Assembly (NCBI GenBank): GCA_900079695.1
Contig: LT599022.1
Span: forward strand, 2,794,511-2,858,510
Source of the DNA: an uncultured Alphaproteobacteria bacterium
GTDB lineage: Bacteria > Pseudomonadota > Alphaproteobacteria > Rhodospirillales > Rhodospirillaceae
DNA: 64,000 bases
Reading direction: 5' to 3'
The notes below the pieces were generated by a model. It saw nothing but the letters and a program-made list of their open reading frames with translations. It ran no database searches and was not told the origin of the DNA. The stretch's first letter is position 1. Each line of letters starts with the position of its first letter. The translations under genes and the position numbers were made by a program. This document shows positions 27,164 to 35,028 of the stretch, piece by piece.

Positions 27164-28473
27164 TGGCTCTGCTGCACGTTGTCCATTGCATCGACACCGA
27201 AGGCCCCCTCACCGAGACACTGGAGGCCAGCTTCGAGCGCCTGCGCGGCAACTTCGGCATCGACCTGCCGCCCGATGCGGATACCCTCGCCCGGCTGCAA
27301 CGCCGCGAAATCCCGTTGGACGGGCGGGAAGAAGCGGTGGCGCGGATGCTCGCTCCCGAACTCCTCGCCTACAATTCCTCATGGCAGGAGATCGACGCGA
27401 TGCTGGTGGAGTTACTCTCCCCCGCATTCCGCGACCGGATGCGCGGCGACGACGGCAAGGGCTGGGTCTATTCCTGGCACTGCATGGACCATATGCGCTA
27501 TGGCGAGAACCCCCGCCACAAGGACGTCGGCTACGGCAACGTGTTCCGCTTCTACCGCGCGGCATTGCGCCGCCACGGCGTGGGGCAGGACGAAATCAAT
27601 TGGCATTTCCACCCGCTGTCGCTGACCCGCAACCCCCTGCACGCCGCCACCAGCTTCGCCAACTCACAGGACGTACTGCTCGAGATCATCGCCCGGCGCA
27701 TTCTCGAGGACGCTTGGTTCCCGGTGGTCAATCGCCCCGGCTTCCACGCCGAGCGGCCCGATTCCCACCTTTTTCTGGAGCAGTGGCTTCCCTTCGACTA
27801 CGCTAACCAAGCGCACGAGAACGAAACCGACCAGCCCGATCTCTCCGGCGGACGCTTCGGCGACTGGCGGCGCGCGCCGCGTTCCTGGCGCGGTTACCGG
27901 CCTAGCCACGATGACCACCAAGTTCCCGGCGACTGCCGCCGCTGGATCTTCCGTTGCCTCAACGTCGGCACCCGCTTTCGCGCACTGACCGCCGACCACG
28001 TGCGCGAGGCATTCCGCGAAGCGGGGGAAACCGGCACGGCGATTCTCGCCTTCGCCGACCACGACTACCGGGACATTCGCCGCGATGTCGCTGCGGTGCG
28101 GGCGTTGCTGGCCGCGGTGCGATCGGAATTCCCCGGCGTCGAACTCCGTTTCTCCGGTGCCGAGGCCGCGGCTCGCGACCTGCTGGGCATAGCCGACCAT
28201 CCCGCGCCGCGCCTGTCGCTGCGCATCGAAGACAACCGCGCCGTGGTCCGCGTCGAGGCCGGGGCGATTTTCGGTCCGCAGCCCTTTCTCGCCTTGCGCA
28301 GCCGTGACGGTCGTACGCTGCACGACAATCTGGACGTTCAGGAGCCGGGTCGTCTGTGGACCTATTGCTTGGACGACCAGACCCTTCCGCCCGAGGCTCT
28401 AGCAGCCATCGGCGTCGGCACCGCCGGACGATGGGGTGGCTTCGCTACCGCAAAACTGGAGATGCTGCGATGA
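27163..28473 (+). CDS. Unrecognised protein with a deacetylase-like N-terminal domain
   Basis: 436 residues. The N-terminus HVVHCIDTEGPL has the Asp-Thr-Glu that starts NodB/polysaccharide-deacetylase-like domains; further on, EINWHFHPLSL supplies a His-x-His and AILAFADHDYRDIRRD a late Asp-rich motif. The middle holds many Trp/His/Asp residues (YSWHCMDHMRYGENPRHKD), compatible with a metal site. The C-terminal 70 residues look like a beta-rich accessory domain. I would call it deacetylase-like with reservation; another (beta/alpha)7 hydrolase is possible. It is wedged between the unknown 26075 gene and legF with 1- and 4-base overlaps. Confidence 0.6.
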   Translation: MALLHVVHCIDTEGPLTETLEASFERLRGNFGIDLPPDADTLARLQRREIPLDGREEAVARMLAPELLAYNSSWQEIDAMLVELLSPAFRDRMRGDDGKGWVYSWHCMDHMRYGENPRHKDVGYGNVFRFYRAALRRHGVGQDEINWHFHPLSLTRNPLHAATSFANSQDVLLEIIARRILEDAWFPVVNRPGFHAERPDSHLFLEQWLPFDYANQAHENETDQPDLSGGRFGDWRRAPRSWRGYRPSHDDHQVPGDCRRWIFRCLNVGTRFRALTADHVREAFREAGETGTAILAFADHDYRDIRRDVAAVRALLAAVRSEFPGVELRFSGAEAAARDLLGIADHPAPRLSLRIEDNRAVVRVEAGAIFGPQPFLALRSRDGRTLHDNLDVQEPGRLWTYCLDDQTLPPEALAAIGVGTAGRWGGFATAKLEMLR

Positions 28474-29186
28474 GCTCCCGCGTTGTTGCCTTCATCTTCG
28501 CGCGCGGCGGTTCCAAAGGCCTTCCGGGGAAGAATTTGCGTTTGCTGGCGGGCAAGCCGCTTCTGACTCACGCCATTGACGTCGCCAAGGCGGTCCCCGG
28601 CATCGCGCGGGTAGTGGTTTCCACCGACGATCCCATGATCGCCGAGGCCGCGCGCGGCGCCGGAGCCGAAGTGCCGTTCCTCCGCCCGGCGGGCCTCGCT
28701 ACCGACACCGCTCCGGAGTGGCTGGCTTGGCAGCACGCCATCCGTGCGCTGCGAGAAGAGGGCGACCCGGTGGAGGTTTTCCTCAGCTTGCCCACCACCG
28801 CGCCGTTGCGCCGTCCGGTGGACGTGGCGTGCTGCATCGACACCCTGGCGAGCGGTGACGCCGATATAGTGATCACGGTGCGTGAGGCAGAGCGCAATCC
28901 CTACTTCAACATGGTGCGGCGGGAAACTGACGGTTCGGTGCGGCTGGCAGTGGAGGGTGTCTACCATCGCCGACAGGATGCCCCTCCGATCTTCGATATC
29001 ACCACCGTCGCCTACGCGGCACGGGCCGATTTTATACTCTCGGCAAACCGTATCTTCGACGGGCGGGTGCGCGCCATCGTAATCCCGCGGGAGCGCGCCC
29101 TCGATATCGACGACGCCTTCGATCTCGCCGTTGCTGAAGCCCTATACGATCGCATCTCTGATTTTCCTGATCCTTGTCTGCTCTAG
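28470..29186 (+). CDS. legF: LegF/NeuA-like CMP-nonulosonate cytidylyltransferase
   Basis: 238 residues. The nucleotidyltransferase signature FIFARGGSKGLPGKNLRLL is at the N-terminus, STDDPMIAEAARGAGAEV follows, then SLPTTAPLRRPVDV and a terminal DIDDAFDLAVAEAL, as in NeuA/LegF. It activates legionaminic acid with CTP to CMP-Leg, the donor for the transferase. It closes the operon, overlapping the deacetylase-like gene by four bases. Sequence alone does not separate CMP-Neu5Ac from CMP-Leg synthesis; pathway context does. Confidence 0.9.
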   Translation: MSSRVVAFIFARGGSKGLPGKNLRLLAGKPLLTHAIDVAKAVPGIARVVVSTDDPMIAEAARGAGAEVPFLRPAGLATDTAPEWLAWQHAIRALREEGDPVEVFLSLPTTAPLRRPVDVACCIDTLASGDADIVITVREAERNPYFNMVRRETDGSVRLAVEGVYHRRQDAPPIFDITTVAYAARADFILSANRIFDGRVRAIVIPRERALDIDDAFDLAVAEALYDRISDFPDPCLL

Positions 29187-29232
29187 GCTCTGTGCCTATA
29201 AACGGAATTTTCATTTAGGCGGGTTGTGATTC

Positions 29233-29256
29233 AAATTTCCAAAAGCTTGGAATTTT
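29233..29256 (+). terminator. Candidate terminator after legF
   Basis: TTCCAA/TTGGAA (29237-29242 and 29247-29252) with loop AAGC, extended by A/T pairs and followed by TTTT (29253-29256), 47 bp after the legF stop. The stem is short and AT-rich, so termination may be partial. Nothing else in the 29187-29339 gap was recognised apart from this hairpin. Confidence 0.4.
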
Positions 29257-29339
29257 GTTATGGCTTTGCTGTGACCCTCGAGAATTCGCCCAAAGGACGC
29301 CCGGCCGTAAGCTCATAAATTGCTTCGCGATTGGCGGAG

Positions 29340-29347
29340 GATGAGTC
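29340..29347. repeat. Left target-site duplication of IS66 element
   Basis: GATGAGTC, repeated exactly at 32393-32400, directly flanking the element ends. Eight base pairs is the duplication length of the IS66 family. Confidence 0.9.
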
Positions 29348-29362
29348 GTAAGCGTCGTCTGA
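29348..29362. repeat. IS66 terminal inverted repeat, left end
   Basis: GTAAGCGTCGTCTGA, reverse complement of the right end at 32378-32392. Matching continues weakly a few bases inward. Confidence 0.9.
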
Positions 29363-29365
29363 CGA

Positions 29366-29956
29366 CTACGGATTGGGCTTGAGTTTTCCGCGGCGTCGGT
29401 TTGCGTACTTGGCGAGGGCCTTGTGGATGCGGGCGATATCGACGGCGCTGGGATCGAAGCCCGGTCCATGCCACGCGATCATTTCCTGGTGATCCTCATG
29501 GGACGGATCGGCGATGGCCTCGAGGAAGTGGGCATAGCCGCAAGGGCCGCCGCAGTCCTCGGGCGGGCATGCGCCGATTGCGTCGAGGAGGCGGGGATAG
29601 GTCGCACCGGTATCGGCTTCGGCGAGGGCTTCGAGTTTGACGGTATGGCACCAGTCGTCGCCGAAGTCGTAGACGTATTCGAAGATCTTGACGCATTTCA
29701 TGTGGATCAGCAACTCGGCCAGGGTGACGGTTTTGGCGGCACGGGTCGGGTCGTCGGGCCAGTCCGGGTCGGGCTCGCCCCAGGAGAGGCTGCGGCCGAC
29801 GTGGAAGGCATAGAGGTGGGCGTTCTCCCATCCCATGACGACCTGGATGACGGCATGCAGATTGGCCAGAGTGATCCCCACCGGTACTTCGACCCGGCGC
29901 AGGATCTCGGGGTCGACGTCGTCGAGGCGGATGCTCAGGCGGGCGATATCGGGCAT
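29366..29956 (-). CDS. Plasmid pRiA4b ORF-3-like protein (IS66 passenger)
   Basis: 196 residues matching the pRiA4b_Orf3 family: LSIRLDDVDPEILRRVEVP at the N-terminus, LHAVIQVVMGWENAHLYAFHVG, the FEYVYDFGDDWCHTVKLEAL core with its Trp/His pair, and CPPEDCGGPCGYAHFLEAI near the end. Function unknown; the family is common on plasmids and within IS66-type elements. It overlaps the end of tnpC by 22 bp, so it is probably co-transcribed with the transposase. Confidence 0.88.
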   Translation of the reverse strand: MPDIARLSIRLDDVDPEILRRVEVPVGITLANLHAVIQVVMGWENAHLYAFHVGRSLSWGEPDPDWPDDPTRAAKTVTLAELLIHMKCVKIFEYVYDFGDDWCHTVKLEALAEADTGATYPRLLDAIGACPPEDCGGPCGYAHFLEAIADPSHEDHQEMIAWHGPGFDPSAVDIARIHKALAKYANRRRGKLKPNP

Positions 29957-31509
29957 GGGACGAAGCTCCAGGGCAACAACTCGCCGATGCGGTTGACCGG
30001 ATGTTCGGCGATCCGTCCGAGAACATCGCGCAGATAGGCCTCGGGGTCGAGGCCGTTGGGCTTGGCGGTTTCGACCAGGGTGTAGATGGCGGCGGCGCGT
30101 TCGCCGCCCGCGTCCGAACCGGCGAAGATCCAGTTCTTGCGCCCCAGGGTGATCGGGCGGATGGCCCGTTCGGCGGCGTTGTTGTTCATGTCGAGGCGCC
30201 CGTCATCGATGCAGCGGGTCAGCGCCGCCCATCGGGAGCGCGCGTAGCGGATGGCGGAGGCTAACTCACTTTTGCCGGAGATTTTGGTCACTGCCGCATC
30301 CATGAAGGTCGCCAGTTCGACGATCAGAGGCCCGGCCCGATCCTGGCGAGCCCGTCGTCGGCCGTCGGGAGGTTTGCTGCCGATCTCCCGCTCGATGGCG
30401 AACAACGCGCCGATCCGCTCCAGGGCTTCCGCCGCCAAAGGCGATGCGGTGGCCAGATGAACGTCGTGGAACTTACGCCGCACATGCGCCCAGCACGCCA
30501 CCTCGACGGCGGCGGGGCGGCCCGCATTTTCCGCATACAGCGGACCGAACCCGGCGTAGCCGTCGGCCTGAAGGAAGCCCGTGAAGCTTGCGAGATGGGC
30601 GCGGGGATGCTCGCCCTTGCGGTCGGGACTGTAGCGGTAGAGCACCGCGGGTGGCTCCCGTTCGCCATGAGGCCGTTCGTCCCGCAGATATGCCCGCAAC
30701 CGCCCGGTCTTGGTCTTGCCGGTGCCCGGCGCCAGCACCGGAACCGGCGTGTCGTCGGCATGCAGCCGTTCCGCCGCCAGAACGTGGCGCTCGACCGCAT
30801 CGACCAGAGGCCGCAGCAACCCGGCGATCTGGCCGACCCAGTCGGCCAGCGTGGCGCGTTCGAGGCGGACACCGTCGCGGGCATAGATGCCGGATTGCCG
30901 ATAGAGCGGCAGGTGGTCGCAGTATTTTGAGACCAGGACATGGGCCAGCAACCCCGCCCCGGGCTGTCCGCGCATGATCGGCAGCGCGGGCATCGGCGCC
31001 TGCACCATGCTCTCGCAGGTCCGGCATGAGAACGCCGGGCTCACATGGCGGATCACCTCGAAGCGCCCGGGAACGTAGTCGAGAATCTCGGTGACGTCTT
31101 CGCCCACCTGGCGCAGCACCCCGCCGCAGATCGGACAGGCACCGGCCTCCGCGTGGACCACGTCCCGGCGCGGCAGATGCGCGGGCAATGGGCGACGCCC
31201 GCCGTTACGGCGGGGGCCATTGCCATCGAGGGTCGGCTCGGCGGCTTCGGAGAGAGGCGGTTCGCCAACTCAATCCGCCTCGAGGTCTTCTCGCCCCAGT
31301 TCGAGTTGCTCGATCTGGCGCGTCAGCTTCTCGGACGAGCGGCCGAACTGCTGATGCCGCAGACGCGCCAATTGCACCTTCATCGTCTCGATCTCCAGTG
31401 CCTTGGCGACTAGACCGGCTTCGGCCACCGCCAATCGCCCGCTCAGATCGGCGATGATCCGGTGCAGCGTCTCGGGGTCGTCGGGGGTGTGGGCAGTGGG
31501 CTCGAGCAT
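29935..31509 (-). pseudogene. tnpC: IS66 TnpC transposase interrupted by an in-frame stop
   Basis: Reading the minus strand from the ATG at 31509, the frame gives the TnpC leader (QFGRSSEKLTRQIEQLEL), then a TGA at 31270-31272. The same frame continues without shift through RRPLPAHLPRR, the zinc-ribbon-like CPICGG, LHADDTPVPVLAPG, DGYAGFGPLY and WAHVRRKFHD to a stop at 29935. Total 525 codons, the normal IS66 transposase length. The catalytic DDE core and the C-terminal NNAAERAIRPITLGRKNW are intact. The single TGA could be a real nonsense mutation or a sequencing error; readthrough is unlikely. A TTG at 31188 could restart a C-terminal fragment. Confidence 0.85.
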
Positions 31510-31536
31510 GCCGCCATTATACCCAACGCGATGCAA

Positions 31537-31920
31537 TCAAGCCATTGATTCGCATGCCATAATGAATATTCCTCGGCCCGCCGACACCGGCTGCCAGGTC
31601 TGCGACGGCATCCGCCAGTCGATCCCCTCCAGCAGCATCGAAAACTGCGCGGGCGTCAACGTCACCGATCCCTCACGCGTCATCGGCCACACGAACCGAC
31701 CCCTCTCCAGCCGCGTCGCGAACAGGCAGAAGCCCTGGCCGTCCCAGAACAAGACCTTCACCAGATCGCCCCGCCGCCCCCGGAAAATGAAGAAGTTCCC
31801 CGAAAACGGATCCTGCCGAAGAACCGTCTGCGCCAGCACCGCCAACCCGTCGAAGCCCTTGCGCATGTCCGTCACACTCATCGCCAAATGGATGCGCGCG
31901 CCCGCCGGAACCCCGATCAT
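31537..31920 (-). CDS. tnpB: IS66 TnpB (Orf2) accessory protein
   Basis: 127 residues with the classic TnpB pattern: ARIHLAMSVTDMRKGFDGLA, DPFSGNFFIFRGRRGDLVKVL, WDGQGFCLFATRLERGRFVWP. It is needed for IS66 transposition in model elements. ATG 31920 overlaps the tnpA stop by four bases, the usual IS66 arrangement. The longer frame upstream to 32253 is out-of-frame tnpA DNA. Confidence 0.92.
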   Translation of the reverse strand: MIGVPAGARIHLAMSVTDMRKGFDGLAVLAQTVLRQDPFSGNFFIFRGRRGDLVKVLFWDGQGFCLFATRLERGRFVWPMTREGSVTLTPAQFSMLLEGIDWRMPSQTWQPVSAGRGIFIMACESMA

Positions 31921-32297
31921 CCCTCGACCGCCGCAACCAACCGCCGCAGTCGCGATGCCGCGATGTCTTCCGGCACCACTAAATGCCGACCGTTCGACAG
32001 AAACACCTCGATGAGCGCCCGGCGCTCCGGCTCGCTCGGCGATGATCCGGTCGGCGCGGCATCGAAGGGCGCAACCGTCACCGGCACAAATGTCGCAGTA
32101 GGCAAACCCGGCCGGCAATCCTCCGCGCCATAACGCCGACGCCAGCGACCAATCACACTCGCGTGAATCCCATGGCGCCGCCCCACCTCCGCAAGCGACG
32201 CATCCGCCTCGCCAATCTCCGTCACGATCCGCCGCTTCTCCGCCTCGGACCAACGCCGACGACGCCCAACACCGCCCTCACTACATTCGTAGGCCAT
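31917..32297 (-). CDS. tnpA: IS66 TnpA (Orf1) protein with HTH
   Basis: 126 residues with a helix-turn-helix in the first third: RRWSEAEKRRIVTEIGEADASLAEVGRRHGIHASVIGRWRRR (split here for description: KRRIVTEI, SLAEVGRRHGIHASV, IGRWRRR). The rest is a Pro/Ala-rich linker and a short C-terminal VFLSNGRHLVVPEDIA block typical of IS66 Orf1. The start at 32297 (MAYECSEGG) has the best spacing; an upstream ATG at 32342 is also in frame. Confidence 0.85.
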   Translation of the reverse strand: MAYECSEGGVGRRRRWSEAEKRRIVTEIGEADASLAEVGRRHGIHASVIGRWRRRYGAEDCRPGLPTATFVPVTVAPFDAAPTGSSPSEPERRALIEVFLSNGRHLVVPEDIAASRLRRLVAAVEG

Positions 32298-32377
32298 AAG
32301 CACCCCTGCCCGAATTGACCTCTCGCCGTAGCAACAGGCCATTCACGCAGGACATGCCTTCTGCAGCAAGGCAGCCC

Positions 32378-32392
32378 TCAGACGACGCTTAC
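32378..32392. repeat. IS66 terminal inverted repeat, right end
   Basis: TCAGACGACGCTTAC, the reverse complement of the left end at 29348-29362. Confidence 0.9.
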
Positions 32393-32400
32393 GATGAGTC
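32393..32400. repeat. Right target-site duplication of IS66 element
   Basis: GATGAGTC, identical to 29340-29347. The AT-rich 140 bp that follow, up to the next start at 32542, hold no recognisable gene. Confidence 0.9.
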
Positions 32401-32541
32401 TGTGCTCTAGTGATCTCTTTGACATATATGAAATTATTGAATATTCTGTTCATGTTGTGAATGCCAAATGTGTCTCACGCAAGGGCTGGGTGGCTCCTCC
32501 ATTTCGCGGCTGGTGGACTAATCATCGGAGAGAACGGTAAA

Positions 32542-33528
32542 ATGCACCCCTCTCTCGGTATGGTCGCGAAACGAGCGGCCGAGCACCTGATCGGTGCGTG
32601 CGGACGGGTGAGGTCGGGTGAACGCGTGCTGATTATCAGTGATGCGAGCACAGCCGAAATTGCGACGCTGGTGCACGTCGTGGCCGGTCATGCCGAAGCC
32701 TCCACGGAAACTCGGATAATCCCACCGTTGCGCCGCCATGGCAAGGAGCCGCCAGAAGATGCGGCTCAGGCAATGCTGAGCGCCGACTTGGTAATTGGGC
32801 TGACACGGCATTCCATGGCCCATACTCGTGCTCGGGTGGCGGCGGGGCACTCCGGAGCACGTTATCTTAGCCTGCCCGATTATTCTCCTGCGCTGATGAA
32901 CGATCCGGCGATCATGGTAGATTATGCCGCGCGTTATGGTTTGGTGCGTCGCTTTGCGGATGCGTTTACCCACGGGCACGAGCTTCGAGTGCAAACCCGT
33001 GCCAGCACCGACATTCGTATCGCCATTGAAGGGCGAATCGGAAATGCATGTCCCGGCTGTGTTTTGGGGGCGGGAGATCTTGGTTCGCCTCCAGACATCG
33101 AGGCCAACGTGTCGCCGCTCGAGACCGGGTCCAACGGTGTGGTGGTGGTGGATGGGCTCTATCCCTTGTCCGGAAATCGGGCTCCTGAGCGCGCCGGTGA
33201 CCCTGCGCGTCGAAAAGGGGGCGATCGTCGATTTCGCCGGACTTGAGGACACGGTGTCGACGCTGCGCCGGATGTTCGCCGCGATCGGTTCGCCCAAGGC
33301 CTACGTGCTGGCGGAATGCGGCGTCGGCCTCAACGACCGAGCCAAGCTCACCGGCGTGATGCTGACCGACGAGGGGCCTTCGGCACCATGCATTTCGGTT
33401 TCGGTTCCAATGCCACGGTGGGGGGCCTCAACGACGTGCCGTTCCACCTGGATTTCGTGTTTCACGACGCCTCCCTCAGCGTCGACGGCATTCCTCTTCT
33501 GATCGATGGAAAGGTGGCAGAGCCATGA
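32542..33528 (+). pseudogene. M29/AmpT-like aminopeptidase-family gene with two compensating frameshifts
   Basis: From the ATG at 32542 (GGAGAG nine bases upstream) the frame reads MHPSLGMVAKRAAEHLIG, GERVLIISDASTAEIATLV, GARYLSLPDYSP, and VSPLETGSNGVVVVDG, then loses homology. Homology resumes in the +1 frame with SIPCPEIGLLSAPVTLRVEKG up to NDRAKLTGVMLTDEG, and returns to the first frame with AFGTMHFGFGSN and DVPFHLDFVFHDASLS to the TGA at 33526. The likely lesions are one extra G at 33154-33156 and one missing G at 33373-33376. The intact protein would be about 328 residues, resembling leucyl aminopeptidase T-type (M29) proteins. Errors in homopolymers could be sequencing artefacts. Confidence 0.72.
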
Positions 33529-34119
33529 TCCGCAACTTCCTGGACGACCTGCGCCGCACGGCCGGTCTCAACGGCTCCCGGACGGCGATCATCGACGGGC
33601 GTACCGGCGACGCCCTCGACTGGGCGGCGATGGACCGCCGTTCCGACGATGCCGCAGCCTTTCTGGCGGCGCGCGGCGTCGGCGCGGGCCGGGCAATCCA
33701 TTATCCGCAGGTTTTCCCGCATGGCACCGGCTTCATTCTCGACCTCAGCCTGAAGGCGCGCGACGGCTCCTTCACCGTGATGCGCGGCTTTTCCGCCGAC
33801 GGGCTGACCTTCGGCGACTGGAACGAGGACATGCCGCGAACCTTCCGCCGCGGCCTCGCCCACCGCATCCGCCGCCGCCTGCGTCGCCACGCCGAACGCT
33901 TCGCCCTGGGCCTGGCGCATTCGCACGTCATCCCAGGCGAGACCGCGACCTATTTACCACGCCTATCACCTGAACGCGCGCGGCCGCGCCTGGATGGACG
34001 TGGTGCGCCGCGACGCCGCCGAACCCGGCGTGGCGCGGACGGTGTTTTCCCCCGCCGAAGCGGCGGATGCCTGGGACGGCTTCTTCGTCGCCGATCCCTT
34101 CGCGACGCGGCTGGACTGA
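33525..34119 (+). pseudogene. Chimeric ORF: adenylate-forming enzyme N-terminus joined to an unrecognised sequence, frameshifted
   Basis: Starts by ATGA overlap with the M29-like gene. Residues 1-57 (FLDDLRRTAG, TAIIDGRTGDALDWAAMDRR, FLAARGVGAGR) look like the start of an AMP-binding acyl-CoA/acyl-ACP synthetase. From residue about 58 the sequence (HYPQVFPHGTGFILDLSLKA...) is unlike that family and I do not recognise it. At 33953-33955 one extra T shifts the frame; the expected tail (YHAYHLNARGRAWMDVV... ADPFATRLD) runs in the next frame to TGA at 34117. It looks like a deletion product joining two genes, with a later indel. Confidence 0.6.
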
Positions 34120-34126
34120 GCGGCTT

Positions 34127-34603
34127 CTACCGGTCGCGGATTTTCGCCGCGGGAATCCCGGCCCAGATTTCGTAGGAACCGACGTCGCGCGTCACCACCG
34201 AGTTGGCGCCGATCACCGCCCCCTTGCCGATGCGCACGCCGGGCATGATCACCGCGTTGACGCCGATCCAGACGTCGTCCTCGATCACCACGTCGGCGAT
34301 ATCCGACCCCTGATGCATGATCGGGATGTCGCGGTCGGCGATGCGATGGGTACTGGTCAGGATAGTCACCGACTGTGCCAGAAGGACGTGCCGCCCCATG
34401 GTCAGGTGGCCCTGGCGGAAACGCAGGTTGCAATAGGCGTTGATGCAGGTTCCGGGACCGATCTGCAGGGATGCGTCGGGACCGGTCAGGCGGGTCTTGG
34501 GGCTGATCTCGCAACCGAAGCGGCGGCTCAGGCGATAGACCCGCACCACGTGCTTCCACTCCTGACGAAAGTGACGTAGCGCCATCAGAATTGGACTATA
34601 CAT
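34127..34603 (-). CDS. Left-handed beta-helix acyltransferase (maltose O-acetyltransferase-like)
   Basis: 158 residues. An N-terminal basic helix (about 1-35, HFRQEWKHVVRVYRLSRRFG) is followed by hexapeptide repeats (QIGPGTCINAYCNLRF, MGRHVLLAQSVTIL) and the conserved HXA-family block: THRIADRDIPIMHQG and DDVWIGVNAVIMPGVRIGKGAVIGA, ending IWAGIPAAKIR. Members transfer acetyl from acetyl-CoA to sugars. It points towards, and ends 8 bp from, the chimeric ORF. It could O-acetylate a sugar of the island's glycan. Confidence 0.85.
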   Translation of the reverse strand: MYSPILMALRHFRQEWKHVVRVYRLSRRFGCEISPKTRLTGPDASLQIGPGTCINAYCNLRFRQGHLTMGRHVLLAQSVTILTSTHRIADRDIPIMHQGSDIADVVIEDDVWIGVNAVIMPGVRIGKGAVIGANSVVTRDVGSYEIWAGIPAAKIRDR

Positions 34604-34632
34604 GGCTCCTCCACCGTTTTACGGCAGCGTGG

Positions 34633-34920
34633 TTATACGTGCGCCATGTTGTAGGCGTGCTGCGCCATGCAGCGTTCGATCGTGGTGCGGTTGGCGCGGG
34701 TCCATGCCACCGTTTTCTCGAGTCCTTCGCGCACCGAGGCTTTGGCCTCGAAACCGAGTTCGCGACGCGACTTGTCGGTGGAGCCGAAGCGCTTGCCCGA
34801 GTGGTCCCAGTCGCGCGCCGGACGCAGGTCCACCGGCGTGGGATTGCCGACATGGATGGCGACCCGTCTTAACATGAGTTCGGAAAATTCAAAAAATGCT
34901 GAGTTGCCATACATCATGGT
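34633..34920 (-). pseudogene. C-terminal remnant of an NAD-dependent epimerase/dehydratase
   Basis: About 95 codons ending at 34633. The recognisable tail is VAIHVGNPTPVDLRPARDWDHSGKRFGS, then RRELGFEAKASVREGLEKTVAWTRANR, as in the C-terminal region of sugar-nucleotide epimerases. The Rossmann domain and the YxxxK active site are missing: the open frame begins at 34986, with only weakly coding sequence before MYGNSAF. It is probably the 3' remnant of a gene whose 5' portion was lost during rearrangement of 32-35 kb. Confidence 0.65.
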
Positions 34921-35028
34921 GGTCGTCTCCCCGCCTATGTGCCGAGGTTTCTGCAGGGCGGCTGGCGTTATAATTCGGCTCATCACATTTCGACAACGAT
35001 TGAATATTGCCCTAGGTATGACTCTACC

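Larger units (their letters stand above)
29348..32392. mobile_element. IS66-family insertion sequence with passenger gene
   Basis: 3045 bp bounded by 15-bp perfect inverted repeats starting GTAAGCG (29348-29362 and 32378-32392) and 8-bp direct duplications GATGAGTC. Inside, all genes run on the minus strand: tnpA (TnpA-like, 31917-32297), tnpB (31537-31920), tnpC transposase (29935-31509, interrupted by a stop) and a pRiA4b ORF-3-like passenger (29366-29956). The extra length over a typical IS66 (about 2.5-2.7 kb) is accounted for by the passenger. Intact ends and perfect duplications suggest recent insertion; loss of tnpC reading frame suggests it cannot move by itself now. Confidence 0.92.

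Noticed and set aside
29935..31509. Selenocysteine or translational readthrough at the tnpC TGA
   Set aside because: No SECIS-like context and IS66 transposases have no known Sec; nonsense mutation or error is more likely.
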